From: Candidatus Nomurabacteria bacterium
GTDB taxonomy: Bacteria; Patescibacteriota; Minisyncoccia; Phycocordibacterales; UBA9973
NCBI GenBank assembly: GCA_026395915.1
Contig: JAPLXU010000017.1
Span: 3,023-53,905 of the forward strand
DNA length: 50,883 bases
Direction of reading: 5' to 3'
Shown here: in pieces, positions 41,963 to 49,599 of the stretch
Numbering within the stretch: position 1 is the stretch's first letter
Layout of the letters: each line of letters opens with the position of its first letter
Notes under the pieces: model-generated
What the model was told of the DNA's origin: nothing
What the model saw: the letters and a program-made list of their open reading frames with translations, nothing else
Database searches by the model: none
Translations under genes and position numbers: made by a program

Positions 41963-42490
41963 ATGAAAAGATTCGTTTTATCAATGTCTGTAATAGTTTC
42001 TTTTGGGTTTTATGTCATTTGGCAGAAACCGGGCAGTTTGGCTGGCAGTCTCACAACACCAGCGCCAGTTGCTGTTGCTAGCACCCCAAAAAAAGTTTCT
42101 AAGCCAAAACAGGTCGCAACTGTTCCTCCTGTTCCTGCTCCTGCCACAAACAATCCGTCGCCTCAGCCACCACCTGTTATTCCTCCTGCACCAAAAAAAA
42201 CAGGAATATATAACGATGGTGAATATGTTGGATCTGTCGCAGATGCGTATTATGGAAATGTGCAAGTGAAGGCGATAATCACAAATGGCAAACTTTCTGA
42301 TGTTTTATTTTTAGACTATCCGCAAGATAGAAATAACTCCATTCGTATCAATTCGCGAGCGTTGCCGATTTTGAGACAAGAAGCTATCACAGCGCAAAGC
42401 GCGAATGTCGATGGCGTTTCCGGAGCTTCTACTACCAGCCCAGCTTTTTCGGAATCCTTGGCATACGCCTTAAATCAAGCGAGAGCATAA
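41963..42490 (+). CDS. Membrane-anchored FMN-binding domain protein
   Basis: A 175-aa protein: N-terminal anchor (FVLSMSVIVSFGFYVIW), a proline/alanine-rich linker (about 30-80) and an FMN_bind domain (NDGEYVGSVADAYYGNVQVKAII, DVLFLDYPQDRNNSIRIN, ANVDGVSGASTTSPAFSESL). The SGAST sequence matches the motif in NqrC/RnfG-type proteins where ApbE links FMN covalently to a Thr/Ser. It should act outside the membrane as a one-electron carrier. The ApbE gene follows after 4 nt. ATG 41963 is preferred over 41915 because the -10 is between them. Confidence 0.85.
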   Translation: MKRFVLSMSVIVSFGFYVIWQKPGSLAGSLTTPAPVAVASTPKKVSKPKQVATVPPVPAPATNNPSPQPPPVIPPAPKKTGIYNDGEYVGSVADAYYGNVQVKAIITNGKLSDVLFLDYPQDRNNSIRINSRALPILRQEAITAQSANVDGVSGASTTSPAFSESLAYALNQARA

Positions 42491-42494
42491 AAAT

Positions 42495-43232
42495 ATGAAG
42501 GAACAAAGAATCATAATGGGAATGCCGGTCGTCATAGAAATTGTTGATTCGAGCGCTTCAACAGAAATATTTGAAGAAATTTTTAGTTATTTAATTTCCG
42601 TGGATGAAAGATTTAGCACGTATAAAAAAGACAGTGAAATAACTTTATATAATGAAGGAAAAATCGCTGAAGAAAATTTAAGCGACGAGATGAAGAAAGT
42701 TTTCAGGCTTTCAGAAGAAACAAAAAAAATCACAGGTAACTATTTTGATATTTCATATCAAGGAAAAATTGACCCTTCCGGTCTCGTGAAAGGCTGGGCG
42801 ATCTATAACTCGGCACTTATCTTGCGAAAGAAAGGATTCAAAAATTTTTATGTGGAAATCGCTGGAGATATTGAGGTTGCTGGGTTGAACAAAGAAGGAA
42901 AAAAATGGGCTATCGGAATTCGCAATCCGTTTAATAAAAAAGAAAATGTGAAAGTGGTTTATTTGAGCGACCGTGGCATAGCTACTTCAGGTTTGTACGA
43001 AAGAGGGGAACATATTTACAATCCAAAAGAAAAAAAATCTGTCACGGAGATTGCCAGCTTGACGGTGATTGGGAAAAATATTTATGAAGCGGACAGATTC
43101 GCGACTGCTTGTTTCGCTATGGGCAAGAAGGGGATATATTTTTTAGAAAAGATGCCGGGTTTGGAAGGATATATGATCGATAATGACAAGATAGCGACAT
43201 TTACAACCGGGTTTGAAGAATATGCAATATAA
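42495..43232 (+). CDS. apbE: FAD:protein FMN transferase ApbE
   Basis: A 245-aa flavin transferase: MGMPVVIEIVD, VDERFSTYKKDSEITLYNEG, ISYQGKIDPSGLVKGWAIYNSA, NFYVEIAGDIEVAG, GIATSGLYERGEHIYNPK and the metal-site region DRFATACFAMG. It attaches FMN from FAD to Thr/Ser in target proteins on the outer face of the membrane. No clear signal peptide is visible at the N terminus, which is unusual if the target domain is outside; translocation or a cytoplasmic action is unresolved. Middle gene of a tight three-gene operon. Confidence 0.9.
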   Translation: MKEQRIIMGMPVVIEIVDSSASTEIFEEIFSYLISVDERFSTYKKDSEITLYNEGKIAEENLSDEMKKVFRLSEETKKITGNYFDISYQGKIDPSGLVKGWAIYNSALILRKKGFKNFYVEIAGDIEVAGLNKEGKKWAIGIRNPFNKKENVKVVYLSDRGIATSGLYERGEHIYNPKEKKSVTEIASLTVIGKNIYEADRFATACFAMGKKGIYFLEKMPGLEGYMIDNDKIATFTTGFEEYAI

Positions 43233-43237
43233 ATTAA

Positions 43238-44758
43238 ATGATTAAATTTATCGATAATTTTTTAAATAGGACGACGATGTATAGGGTGGTGTTGTACTAC
43301 TTGATGGCTCTTTGGCTGATAGCTTTGATATTCAGTTTCTTTCATTTTTTGCCTTACTCATCAATTGCAATGATAATCTCGCTTATTATTCTTCTTGCCG
43401 TTTCTTACGCGACGAATTATATTTTTTCTTTCATTTTTAAAGTTCCCGCCAATGTCGAATCTATTTATATTTCAGTTTTTATTTTGGCTTTGATTATTAC
43501 TCCTGCCGTCATTTCTTCTGAATATATTTTTCTAGGCTGGGCGGGGATCTTGGCGATGGCTTCAAAATATATTTTTGCGATTAAGCATAAACACATTTTT
43601 AACCCAGTTGCATTTTCTGTGGCTGTGACAGCTTTTTTCATCAATCAAACGGCGAGTTGGTGGGTGGGGACATTTGCGCTTACGCCATTTGTCCTTTTGG
43701 GTGGGCTTATGATTATTCGAAAAATCAAAAGAAAGGATTTAGCTTTAAGTTTTTTTATAACCGCTCTTTTTACCATTCTCGCTTTTACTTTTTTTGCTGG
43801 CGGAAACATGCTTAACACTTTAAGCGAGGCGTTATTTTTCTCACCGCTTTTATTTTTCACTTTTATCATGATTACAGAACCGCTCACTACTCCGCCTTCA
43901 AAAGTTTTACGAATTTTTTACGGAGTATTGGTCGGATTTTTGTTTGCGCCACAAGTTCACTTCGGAACATTTTATCTGACGCCGGAGCTCGCCTTGCTGT
44001 TCGGAAACGTTTTTTCATATTTAGTTAGTCCGAAAAAAAGATTGACCCTGAAACTAAAACAAGCTGTTCAAATTGCTTCTGATGCGGCTGAATTTATTTT
44101 TTCTTCTGATTCTCCGCTTAATTTCAAGCCGGGGCAATATTTGGAGTGGACTTTGGGACATGAAAAATCGGATAGTCGTGGCAATCGACGCTATTTTACT
44201 ATCGCTTCTTCTCCGACTGAAAAAGATTTGCGTCTCGGCGTGAAGTTTTATCCAGAAGGAAGCAGTTTCAAAAAGGCATTATTAGATATGAAAGAAGGTG
44301 ACACAGTTATAGCTTCACAACTTGCCGGAGATTTTGTCTTGCCAAGAAACAGAGAAAAAAAATTAGTTTTTATTGCCGGCGGTATCGGCATTACTCCTTT
44401 TCGAAGCATGATTAAATATTTGATCGATATGAAACAAAGAAGGGACGTTGTTTTGATTTATGCCAACAAAAGAAAAATTGATGTCGCGTACAAAGACCTC
44501 TTGAATTCTGCGTCTAGGATTTTGGGTATGAAAATTATTCACGTGATTACTGATCAAAAAAATATGAGCATGCAGCCGGCTCTGCGGACAGGGCGTGTCG
44601 ACGAGAGAGTGATTCTGGAGGAAATAAAAGATTGGAAAGAAAGAACTTTTTATATTTCTGGTCCTCCGTCGATGGTAGAAAATACAGAAAAAGTGATTAA
44701 AAATTTAGGCTTGGGTAGAAGCCAAATCAAAACCGACTTTTTCCCCGGATTTGCGTAA
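43238..44758 (+). CDS. NqrB/RnfD-like membrane domain fused to a ferredoxin-reductase domain
   Basis: A 506-aa fusion. The N-terminal half (about 1-265) has about eight to nine transmembrane helices and resembles RnfD/NqrB, with TEPLTTPPSKVLRIFYGVLVG near the end of that part. The C-terminal half (about 268-506) is an FAD/NAD(P)H oxidoreductase domain: RRYFTIASSPTEKDLRLGVK, SQLAGDFVLPRN, the pyridine-nucleotide motif FIAGGIGITPFRSMI, and FYISGPPSMVENTEKVIKNLG. It should take electrons from NAD(P)H in the cytoplasm and pass them through the membrane to the FMN-binding protein. A complete, minimal electron-transfer route in one operon. Confidence 0.85.
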   Translation: MIKFIDNFLNRTTMYRVVLYYLMALWLIALIFSFFHFLPYSSIAMIISLIILLAVSYATNYIFSFIFKVPANVESIYISVFILALIITPAVISSEYIFLGWAGILAMASKYIFAIKHKHIFNPVAFSVAVTAFFINQTASWWVGTFALTPFVLLGGLMIIRKIKRKDLALSFFITALFTILAFTFFAGGNMLNTLSEALFFSPLLFFTFIMITEPLTTPPSKVLRIFYGVLVGFLFAPQVHFGTFYLTPELALLFGNVFSYLVSPKKRLTLKLKQAVQIASDAAEFIFSSDSPLNFKPGQYLEWTLGHEKSDSRGNRRYFTIASSPTEKDLRLGVKFYPEGSSFKKALLDMKEGDTVIASQLAGDFVLPRNREKKLVFIAGGIGITPFRSMIKYLIDMKQRRDVVLIYANKRKIDVAYKDLLNSASRILGMKIIHVITDQKNMSMQPALRTGRVDERVILEEIKDWKERTFYISGPPSMVENTEKVIKNLGLGRSQIKTDFFPGFA

Positions 44759-44765
44759 TGCGTTA

Positions 44766-44778
44766 GGTCTTGCCTTGC
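44766..44778 (+). repeat. Left arm of a 13-bp inverted repeat flanking the 44859 gene
   Basis: GGTCTTGCCTTGC, reverse complement of 45423-45435. The 16 nt GCGTTAGGTCTTGCCT at 44760-44775 also occurs in murD (16090-16105). Confidence 0.75.
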
Positions 44779-44858
44779 GCAAGAAAATTTTTGACAAAAA
44801 AATATTAAGATGTAATCTAAATAAAGAATAGTAAAAACAAACAAAACTTAATAAGATC

Positions 44859-45320
44859 ATGGAAAGAATCATCGTTTCTGAAAATGGATGCGGGGTGGTG
44901 GCTGTGCTAGAAGCACCTAAAACAAGGCTTCTTCAGCTAGTTATCACCGCAAAGGTTGGCGGCACAAAAAAAGTGCTTGTCAAAAATGGGACCCCATTTC
45001 CAATCTCGATCGAGTGTGTTCCCACTCATGAAGTGGATATGTGGGTTGAAGATGTGGCCAATGCTGTGGACAGAGAGTTGAGTCACGATGTAGGTTTTAA
45101 CATTATGTTTATCTGCGAGAGTACTCCTTTACTCAGAAACTATCGCAGGAGGACGACGGAGGTCTTTGTCTACACAGCAGACTTTCCGTCGGAAAATATC
45201 GGAACTATCGCTCCTGGAGCATATTCGTTTAACTGGGTTGACGCTGAACAGGTCTCCAATTTGCTCTTTGCTGAAAAAGAGGACAGGGCAACTCTTCTTC
45301 TTGCGCTATCGCCCGACTGA
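44859..45320 (+). CDS. Hypothetical protein, 153 aa
   Basis: A soluble alpha/beta-type protein without signal peptide: MERIIVSENGCGVVAVLEAP, LQLVITAKVGGTKKVLVKNG, HEVDMWVEDVANAVDRELSHD, RRRTTEVFVYTADFPSENIG and FNWVDAEQVSNLLFAEKEDR. The order of segments vaguely recalls NUDIX-like folds but no Nudix box is present. Codon use looks more GC-rich than its neighbours. TTGACA (about 44792) and an extended TAATCT box give it a promoter and a terminator follows; 13-bp inverted repeats flank the whole unit, suggesting a cassette of foreign origin. Confidence 0.55.
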   Translation: MERIIVSENGCGVVAVLEAPKTRLLQLVITAKVGGTKKVLVKNGTPFPISIECVPTHEVDMWVEDVANAVDRELSHDVGFNIMFICESTPLLRNYRRRTTEVFVYTADFPSENIGTIAPGAYSFNWVDAEQVSNLLFAEKEDRATLLLALSPD

Positions 45321-45322
45321 AT

Positions 45323-45365
45323 CCGCTCGACGGGGGGAAGAACTCGTCGCAGCGGGTTTTTCTTT
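45323..45365 (+). terminator. Terminator of the 44859 gene
   Basis: CCGCT-CGACG / CGTCG-C-AGCGG stem followed by GTTTTTCTTTT. Confidence 0.8.
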
Positions 45366-45422
45366 TATATTTTATTTTTAACGGATTATTTCCACCATTT
45401 GAGCCATTGTCTGCTAGTGCCT

Positions 45423-45435
45423 GCAAGGCAAGACC
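45423..45435 (+). repeat. Right arm of the 13-bp inverted repeat
   Basis: GCAAGGCAAGACC, complement of 44766-44778. Confidence 0.75.
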
Positions 45436-45472
45436 TGGCAATTTTAAGCTTCATGAAGATTTCACTTTTTGG

Positions 45473-45481
45473 TGGTATTAT
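45473..45481 (+). promoter_or_regulatory. Extended -10 for the leaderless response regulator
   Basis: TGG-TATTAT (TATTAT 45476-45481), 8 nt before ATG 45490. Confidence 0.6.
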
Positions 45482-45489
45482 AGAAATAT

Positions 45490-46164
45490 ATGAAAATATT
45501 AGTTGTTGAAGATAACAAGAAGTTGGCGGAGAATTTGAAACAGGGACTTATGCAGGAAGGCTATGCTGTGGACGTAATAGAAGACGGACTTATCGCGGAG
45601 CGTCGTATTTTGTTCAATCGCGATGAATACGATCTTGTGATTTTAGACAGGATGCTTCCGGGGAAAGATGGGGTTTTGATTTGCGACAGTTGGCGAGAAA
45701 ATGGCGTTGTGGTTCCTATCTTAATGTTGACAGCGCTAGGCACGACAGATGACAAGGTGGTGGGGCTTGATTCCGGAGCGGATGATTATTTGGCGAAGCC
45801 ATTTGCTTTCAAAGAACTACTCGCTCGCATTCACGCTTTGCTCAGGCGCCCGAAACAAACTTTTCCTGATATACTTACTTCTGGCAACATCAGCATCAAC
45901 ACCACGAGCAGGACAGTGACTTTCAAAAGCAAACCCGTTTCACTCACGCTCAAGGAATTCATGGTGTTAGAATACATGATGCGCCATCCGAACAAAGTAG
46001 TGACTCGGGATGAACTTTATTCTCACGCATGGGACTTTGCGGATTCGTCATTTAGCAACACTGTCGATGTGCATATAAAAAATCTGAGAAAGAAAATTCA
46101 TGATAATGCAAAAATTATACAAACAATTCGCGGAGTCGGTTACAAAATGGAAAATAAGTCATAA
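45490..46164 (+). CDS. OmpR-family response regulator
   Basis: A 224-aa two-domain regulator. Receiver domain with acidic pocket (ED at 7-8), phospho-acceptor D53 in LVILDRMLPGKDG, the T of MLTALG and K in LAKPF. C-terminal winged helix (about 128-222) with LTLKEFMVLEYMMRHPNKVVTRDELYSHAW and NTVDVHIKNLRKKI. It binds DNA after phosphorylation by the partner kinase, whose gene overlaps its 3' end by 65 nt. Target genes are unknown; a palindrome at 47163 is one candidate site. Confidence 0.93.
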   Translation: MKILVVEDNKKLAENLKQGLMQEGYAVDVIEDGLIAERRILFNRDEYDLVILDRMLPGKDGVLICDSWRENGVVVPILMLTALGTTDDKVVGLDSGADDYLAKPFAFKELLARIHALLRRPKQTFPDILTSGNISINTTSRTVTFKSKPVSLTLKEFMVLEYMMRHPNKVVTRDELYSHAWDFADSSFSNTVDVHIKNLRKKIHDNAKIIQTIRGVGYKMENKS

Positions 46165-47131
46165 GGCTGACGAGTTTTTCATAGCGCGTCTCAGACTTAC
46201 TTTTTTTTATTTTATCACAGCGGTTGTGATTTTGGGTGGCGCCAGTTTCGCTCTTTACAATACAATTCTTTCTAATTTTTCTCAATCAATTTCAGAAAAT
46301 ATTTTTTTGGATCCGAATGTTTCGCAAGCGATTATAGACAGAGCTCAAGACATACTTCTTAATCGTTTTTTGACGATAGATGCTGTAATAGTTTTTTTTA
46401 TTGTCGTCTTGGGTTTCTTTCTAACAAATAAGACGCTGAAGCCGATCAAACTAAATATGCAGAAACAGAAAAGATTTATTGCAGACGCTTCACACGAACT
46501 TCGCACTCCAATTGCTGTGGTCATTTCAGGTTTGGAAGTGAATCTCAGCAACAAAAAATTGGATCTTACTTCAGCCAAGAAAACACTTGAAGACACCTTG
46601 GAAGAAATGAAGGAATTTTCAAAACTTGCCAACAGCTTGCTTGATATTTCAAAGTATGACACGCCGATACAAATAGCTCGAGAGCCCATCGTTATCAATG
46701 AATTGATAAAATCCATCGTGGAGAAAGAAAAGAGTCTGGCTCAAGTCAAACAAATAAAAATTGAGGCAAAGATAGAATCATCGGCGGTAGTAAATGTAAA
46801 TAAAATAGAATTAACTCGGGTGTTTTTCAATATTTTAGACAATGCAATCAAATATACTCCTCAGAATGGGATTGTCACAGTGTCAGACAAAATCGATTCA
46901 AATAAATACACGCTCTCCGTTAGTGACAATGGTCCCGGTATTCCAAAAGATATTTTGAGTAAAATTTTTGAGCCGTTTTTTAGAGGCGACTTGTCTCGAA
47001 GCACGGAAGGCGCTGGGCTTGGGCTTACGCTTTCAAAAAAAATCATTGAAAATCATGATGGAACTATATTCATAAAAAGCCAAGTGGGTAAAGGCACGAA
47101 TGTGATTATTTGTTTGCCTATCTCTTCATAA
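46100..47131 (+). CDS. Sensor histidine kinase
   Basis: A 343-aa kinase: two transmembrane helices (about 33-53 and 93-110) bracketing a small external loop of about 40 residues, then a dimerisation/H-box domain with ADASHELRTPIAVV (H132) and an HATPase domain with DNAIKYTP, SDNGPGIPKDI and GAGLGLTLSKKI. No recognisable HAMP or PAS domain, so the sensor is tiny. ATG 46100 or 46106 is the only good start, giving an unusually long overlap with the regulator gene. Confidence 0.9.
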   Translation: MIMQKLYKQFAESVTKWKISHKADEFFIARLRLTFFYFITAVVILGGASFALYNTILSNFSQSISENIFLDPNVSQAIIDRAQDILLNRFLTIDAVIVFFIVVLGFFLTNKTLKPIKLNMQKQKRFIADASHELRTPIAVVISGLEVNLSNKKLDLTSAKKTLEDTLEEMKEFSKLANSLLDISKYDTPIQIAREPIVINELIKSIVEKEKSLAQVKQIKIEAKIESSAVVNVNKIELTRVFFNILDNAIKYTPQNGIVTVSDKIDSNKYTLSVSDNGPGIPKDILSKIFEPFFRGDLSRSTEGAGLGLTLSKKIIENHDGTIFIKSQVGKGTNVIICLPISS

Positions 47132-47162
47132 TGAATTCATTCAATAAAGATACTCTTTAAAT

Positions 47163-47182
47163 ATACATATGGTCATATGTAT
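47163..47182. promoter_or_regulatory. AT-rich palindrome upstream of the 47240 gene
   Basis: ATACATATG-GT-CATATGTAT, 9-bp arms. It lies between the kinase gene and the secreted-protein gene and could be an operator. No functional evidence. Confidence 0.3.
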
Positions 47183-47239
47183 AAGCATTATAAATAATTA
47201 ATTTCCAAGTTTATTAATTTAATTAAAATAAAAAATCAT

Positions 47240-47653
47240 ATGAAATATAAAAAACAAATAGCCACAGGTGCGTTAGCAATATCATTATTAGTCGGAGGCT
47301 CGAATGTTTTTGCCTCGACTCCTCAAGATTTGGGAATAAAAAATATTCAATCGATTTATCAGAAACAAAATAAAGATAACAAGAATCAAAAAGCTAAAAG
47401 TAATTTAAAAAACAATGTAGTTGGGACAGTTGGGGCTATAAATGGTTCAGGTTTTACAGTCGAGGTTAAAAATAAGAAGACAAAAATCACGTCGTCAACG
47501 GATATTAGCACGAATGCTTTAACCAAATATAGCAAGAATGGGGTAAAGGTAACATTGTCTGATTTGGCAGGGGGGCAGAAGGTGATTGTCGTCGGAACTC
47601 TCGATAAAACAACAAATATTTTGACGGCGAAGACAGTGAAAATAGTCAAATAA
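47240..47653 (+). CDS. Secreted protein with DUF5666-like domain
   Basis: A 137-aa exported protein: signal peptide (IATGALAISLLVGGSNVFAS), a lysine/asparagine-rich linker (about 42-60) and a small beta-barrel-like domain (VVGTVGAINGSGFTVEVKNKKTKITSSTD, KVTLSDLAGGQKVIVVGTLDKTTNILTAKTVKIVK). DUF5666-type domains are frequent in exported CPR proteins; function unknown. It follows the two-component genes and a possible operator, so regulation by that system is plausible. Confidence 0.7.
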   Translation: MKYKKQIATGALAISLLVGGSNVFASTPQDLGIKNIQSIYQKQNKDNKNQKAKSNLKNNVVGTVGAINGSGFTVEVKNKKTKITSSTDISTNALTKYSKNGVKVTLSDLAGGQKVIVVGTLDKTTNILTAKTVKIVK

Positions 47654-47704
47654 ATAAAAAGCTTTACTTTGTTTCCTTGTTATGTTATTATCTATATAGC
47701 TTTC

Positions 47705-47735
47705 AAAAAAGCCTAATGTTCTCTGGGGCTTTTTT
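47705..47735 (+). terminator. Terminator in the spacer before typA
   Basis: AAAAAAGCC / GGCTTTTTT with a 13-nt loop. A possible promoter (TTGTTT, TATATA at about 47693) lies upstream of it, so it could also work as an attenuator for typA. Confidence 0.7.
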
Positions 47736-47746
47736 GTTTGATATTT

Positions 47747-49597
47747 ATGGAAATACGAAATATAGCAATAATAGCTCACGTTGACCACGGCAAAACCACT
47801 TTGACGGACGCCTTGATGAAGCAAAATGGCGGATTCCAAGATGAAGGATTATCTATGGATTCGAATGCTCTAGAAAAAGAGCGTGGTATTACTATTTACG
47901 CAAAAAACACTTCTATCTATTACAAGGATACGAAGATAAATATCGTTGATACTCCCGGTCACGCGGATTTCGGTTCGGAAGTGGAACGCGTTTTGCGCGC
48001 AGTCGACTGTGTGCTTCTTCTGGTTGACGCTGTCGAAGGACCGATGCCTCAGACTAGATTTGTCTTGAAAAAATCCTTAGAGCTCGGGCTCAAGCCCATT
48101 GTCGTTATAAATAAAATAGACAAGCCGGCGTCTGAACCGCACCGGGTACATAACGAGATACTAGATTTGTTTTTTGAATTGGGAGCAGATGACGAACAAG
48201 CGAATTTTGAAACAGTTTATGCAATCGGACGCGAGGGGAAAGCTTTTAAAAATTTAGGCGACAAATCGGAAAATCTTTCTCCGCTTCTTGATGTGATCTT
48301 GGAAAAAGTTTCACCAGCTTCCACAGACCAAGGCGGAAAAATGTCCGCGCAAGTTTTTAATTTGGGTTATGACAATTTTTTGGGCAGAATGGCAGTTGCG
48401 AGAATTTATTCTGGAAAAATGTTGTCCGGAAGTTCTATTTTTGTGAAAGGTGAAAACGGTATACGAAAAGGAAAAATAGCCCAGCTCTTTTCTTTTGAAG
48501 GCATAGACAGAAAAGAAGTGGATTACGCCACCTCCGGCGATATTGTGCTCCTCGCTGGAATTCCTGACATCTATATTGGAGAAACATTGTGCGAAGACGA
48601 AAGTGTGGAACCTCTGCCTCACATTGCAATTGACGAGCCGACCTTATCTCTTAATTTTTTGGTGAATGATTCTCCATTTGCTGGCAAAGAAGGGAAGTTC
48701 GTTACCTCGAGACAGCTCAAAGAGAGGTTGGAAAAAGAACTCGAAGTGAATGTCGGACTGAAAGTTGATTTTTCTCCTGCCCGCAATGCTTCGCATAGCG
48801 ATGCAGGCAGGCCGGACCAAGGCGACAAGAAATCCGGTCCGAGCTTTTTCAAAGTGTATGGAAGAGGCGAATTACACCTCGCGATACTTCTCGAATACAT
48901 GCGTCGAGAAGGATTTGAAATGCAAGTCTCCCAGCCGGAAGTTATCATCAAAGAAAAAGACGGAGTGAAGACAGAACCTTACGAAGAGCTTGTGATTGAT
49001 GTTCCAATGGAAGCGAGCGGTGGCGTTATAGAAAAGATCGGCAAGCGTCGTGGCATTATGAAGGATATGGTGGAAAAACAAGGTATAGCGAGAATCGTTT
49101 TTGACATACCGACACGCGGGCTTTTGGGTTACCGCGGAGAATTCATCGTTGATACCAAAGGCGAAGGCATAATGAGTTCGAGAGTTACAGGCTTCAGAGA
49201 ATACGCAGGAGAAATAAAAAAACGTGAGTATGGTTCGATGACTTCCATGGTTTCTGGCAAGGCAGTAGCCTTCGCGCTTGCAAATTTACAGGAACGTGGT
49301 ATTCTGTACGTAGGGCATGGGACGGAGGTTTATGAAGGTATGGTTGTCGGTAATGTTTTGAAGGGAGACGACATGTCGGTGAATCCCACAAAAGGGAAAC
49401 AACTTACGAACATGCGAGCTTCTGGCACCGACGAGGCTATAGTTCTCAATCCAGTTTTTGCCCTGAATATCGAACGAGGTCTCGAGGTTATGAATGAAGA
49501 TGAGTATCTTGAAATTACTCCGAAGTCAGTCAGGCTTCGCAAGAAGTATCTAACGGAACTGGATAGGAAAAAATATTTTACAAGCCTTAACAAATAA
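47747..49597 (+). CDS. typA: Ribosome-associated GTPase TypA/BipA
   Basis: A 616-aa translational GTPase: G1 HVDHGKTT (11-18), switch region KERGITIYAKN, DTPGHADFG, NKIDKP, then EF-G-like domains and the BipA-specific C-terminal domain (LGYRGEFIVDTKGEGIMSS, GYTLG-type region, NMRASGTDEAIVL, YLEITPKSVRLRKKYL). TypA helps ribosome assembly and stress adaptation. Residues 344-355 (PARNASHSDAGR) come from a 36-nt family A palindrome at a loop next to the domain III start. ATG 47747 is chosen (MEIRNIAIIAH is the family N terminus). Confidence 0.95.
   Translation: MEIRNIAIIAHVDHGKTTLTDALMKQNGGFQDEGLSMDSNALEKERGITIYAKNTSIYYKDTKINIVDTPGHADFGSEVERVLRAVDCVLLLVDAVEGPMPQTRFVLKKSLELGLKPIVVINKIDKPASEPHRVHNEILDLFFELGADDEQANFETVYAIGREGKAFKNLGDKSENLSPLLDVILEKVSPASTDQGGKMSAQVFNLGYDNFLGRMAVARIYSGKMLSGSSIFVKGENGIRKGKIAQLFSFEGIDRKEVDYATSGDIVLLAGIPDIYIGETLCEDESVEPLPHIAIDEPTLSLNFLVNDSPFAGKEGKFVTSRQLKERLEKELEVNVGLKVDFSPARNASHSDAGRPDQGDKKSGPSFFKVYGRGELHLAILLEYMRREGFEMQVSQPEVIIKEKDGVKTEPYEELVIDVPMEASGGVIEKIGKRRGIMKDMVEKQGIARIVFDIPTRGLLGYRGEFIVDTKGEGIMSSRVTGFREYAGEIKKREYGSMTSMVSGKAVAFALANLQERGILYVGHGTEVYEGMVVGNVLKGDDMSVNPTKGKQLTNMRASGTDEAIVLNPVFALNIERGLEVMNEDEYLEITPKSVRLRKKYLTELDRKKYFTSLNK
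48776..48811 (+). repeat. Palindromic element, family A, in frame in typA
   Basis: CCTGCCCGCAATGCTTCGCA...GATGCAGGCAGG, 36 nt = 12 codons, same strand and frame as the secA copy. Confidence 0.9.
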
Positions 49598-49599
49598 TC

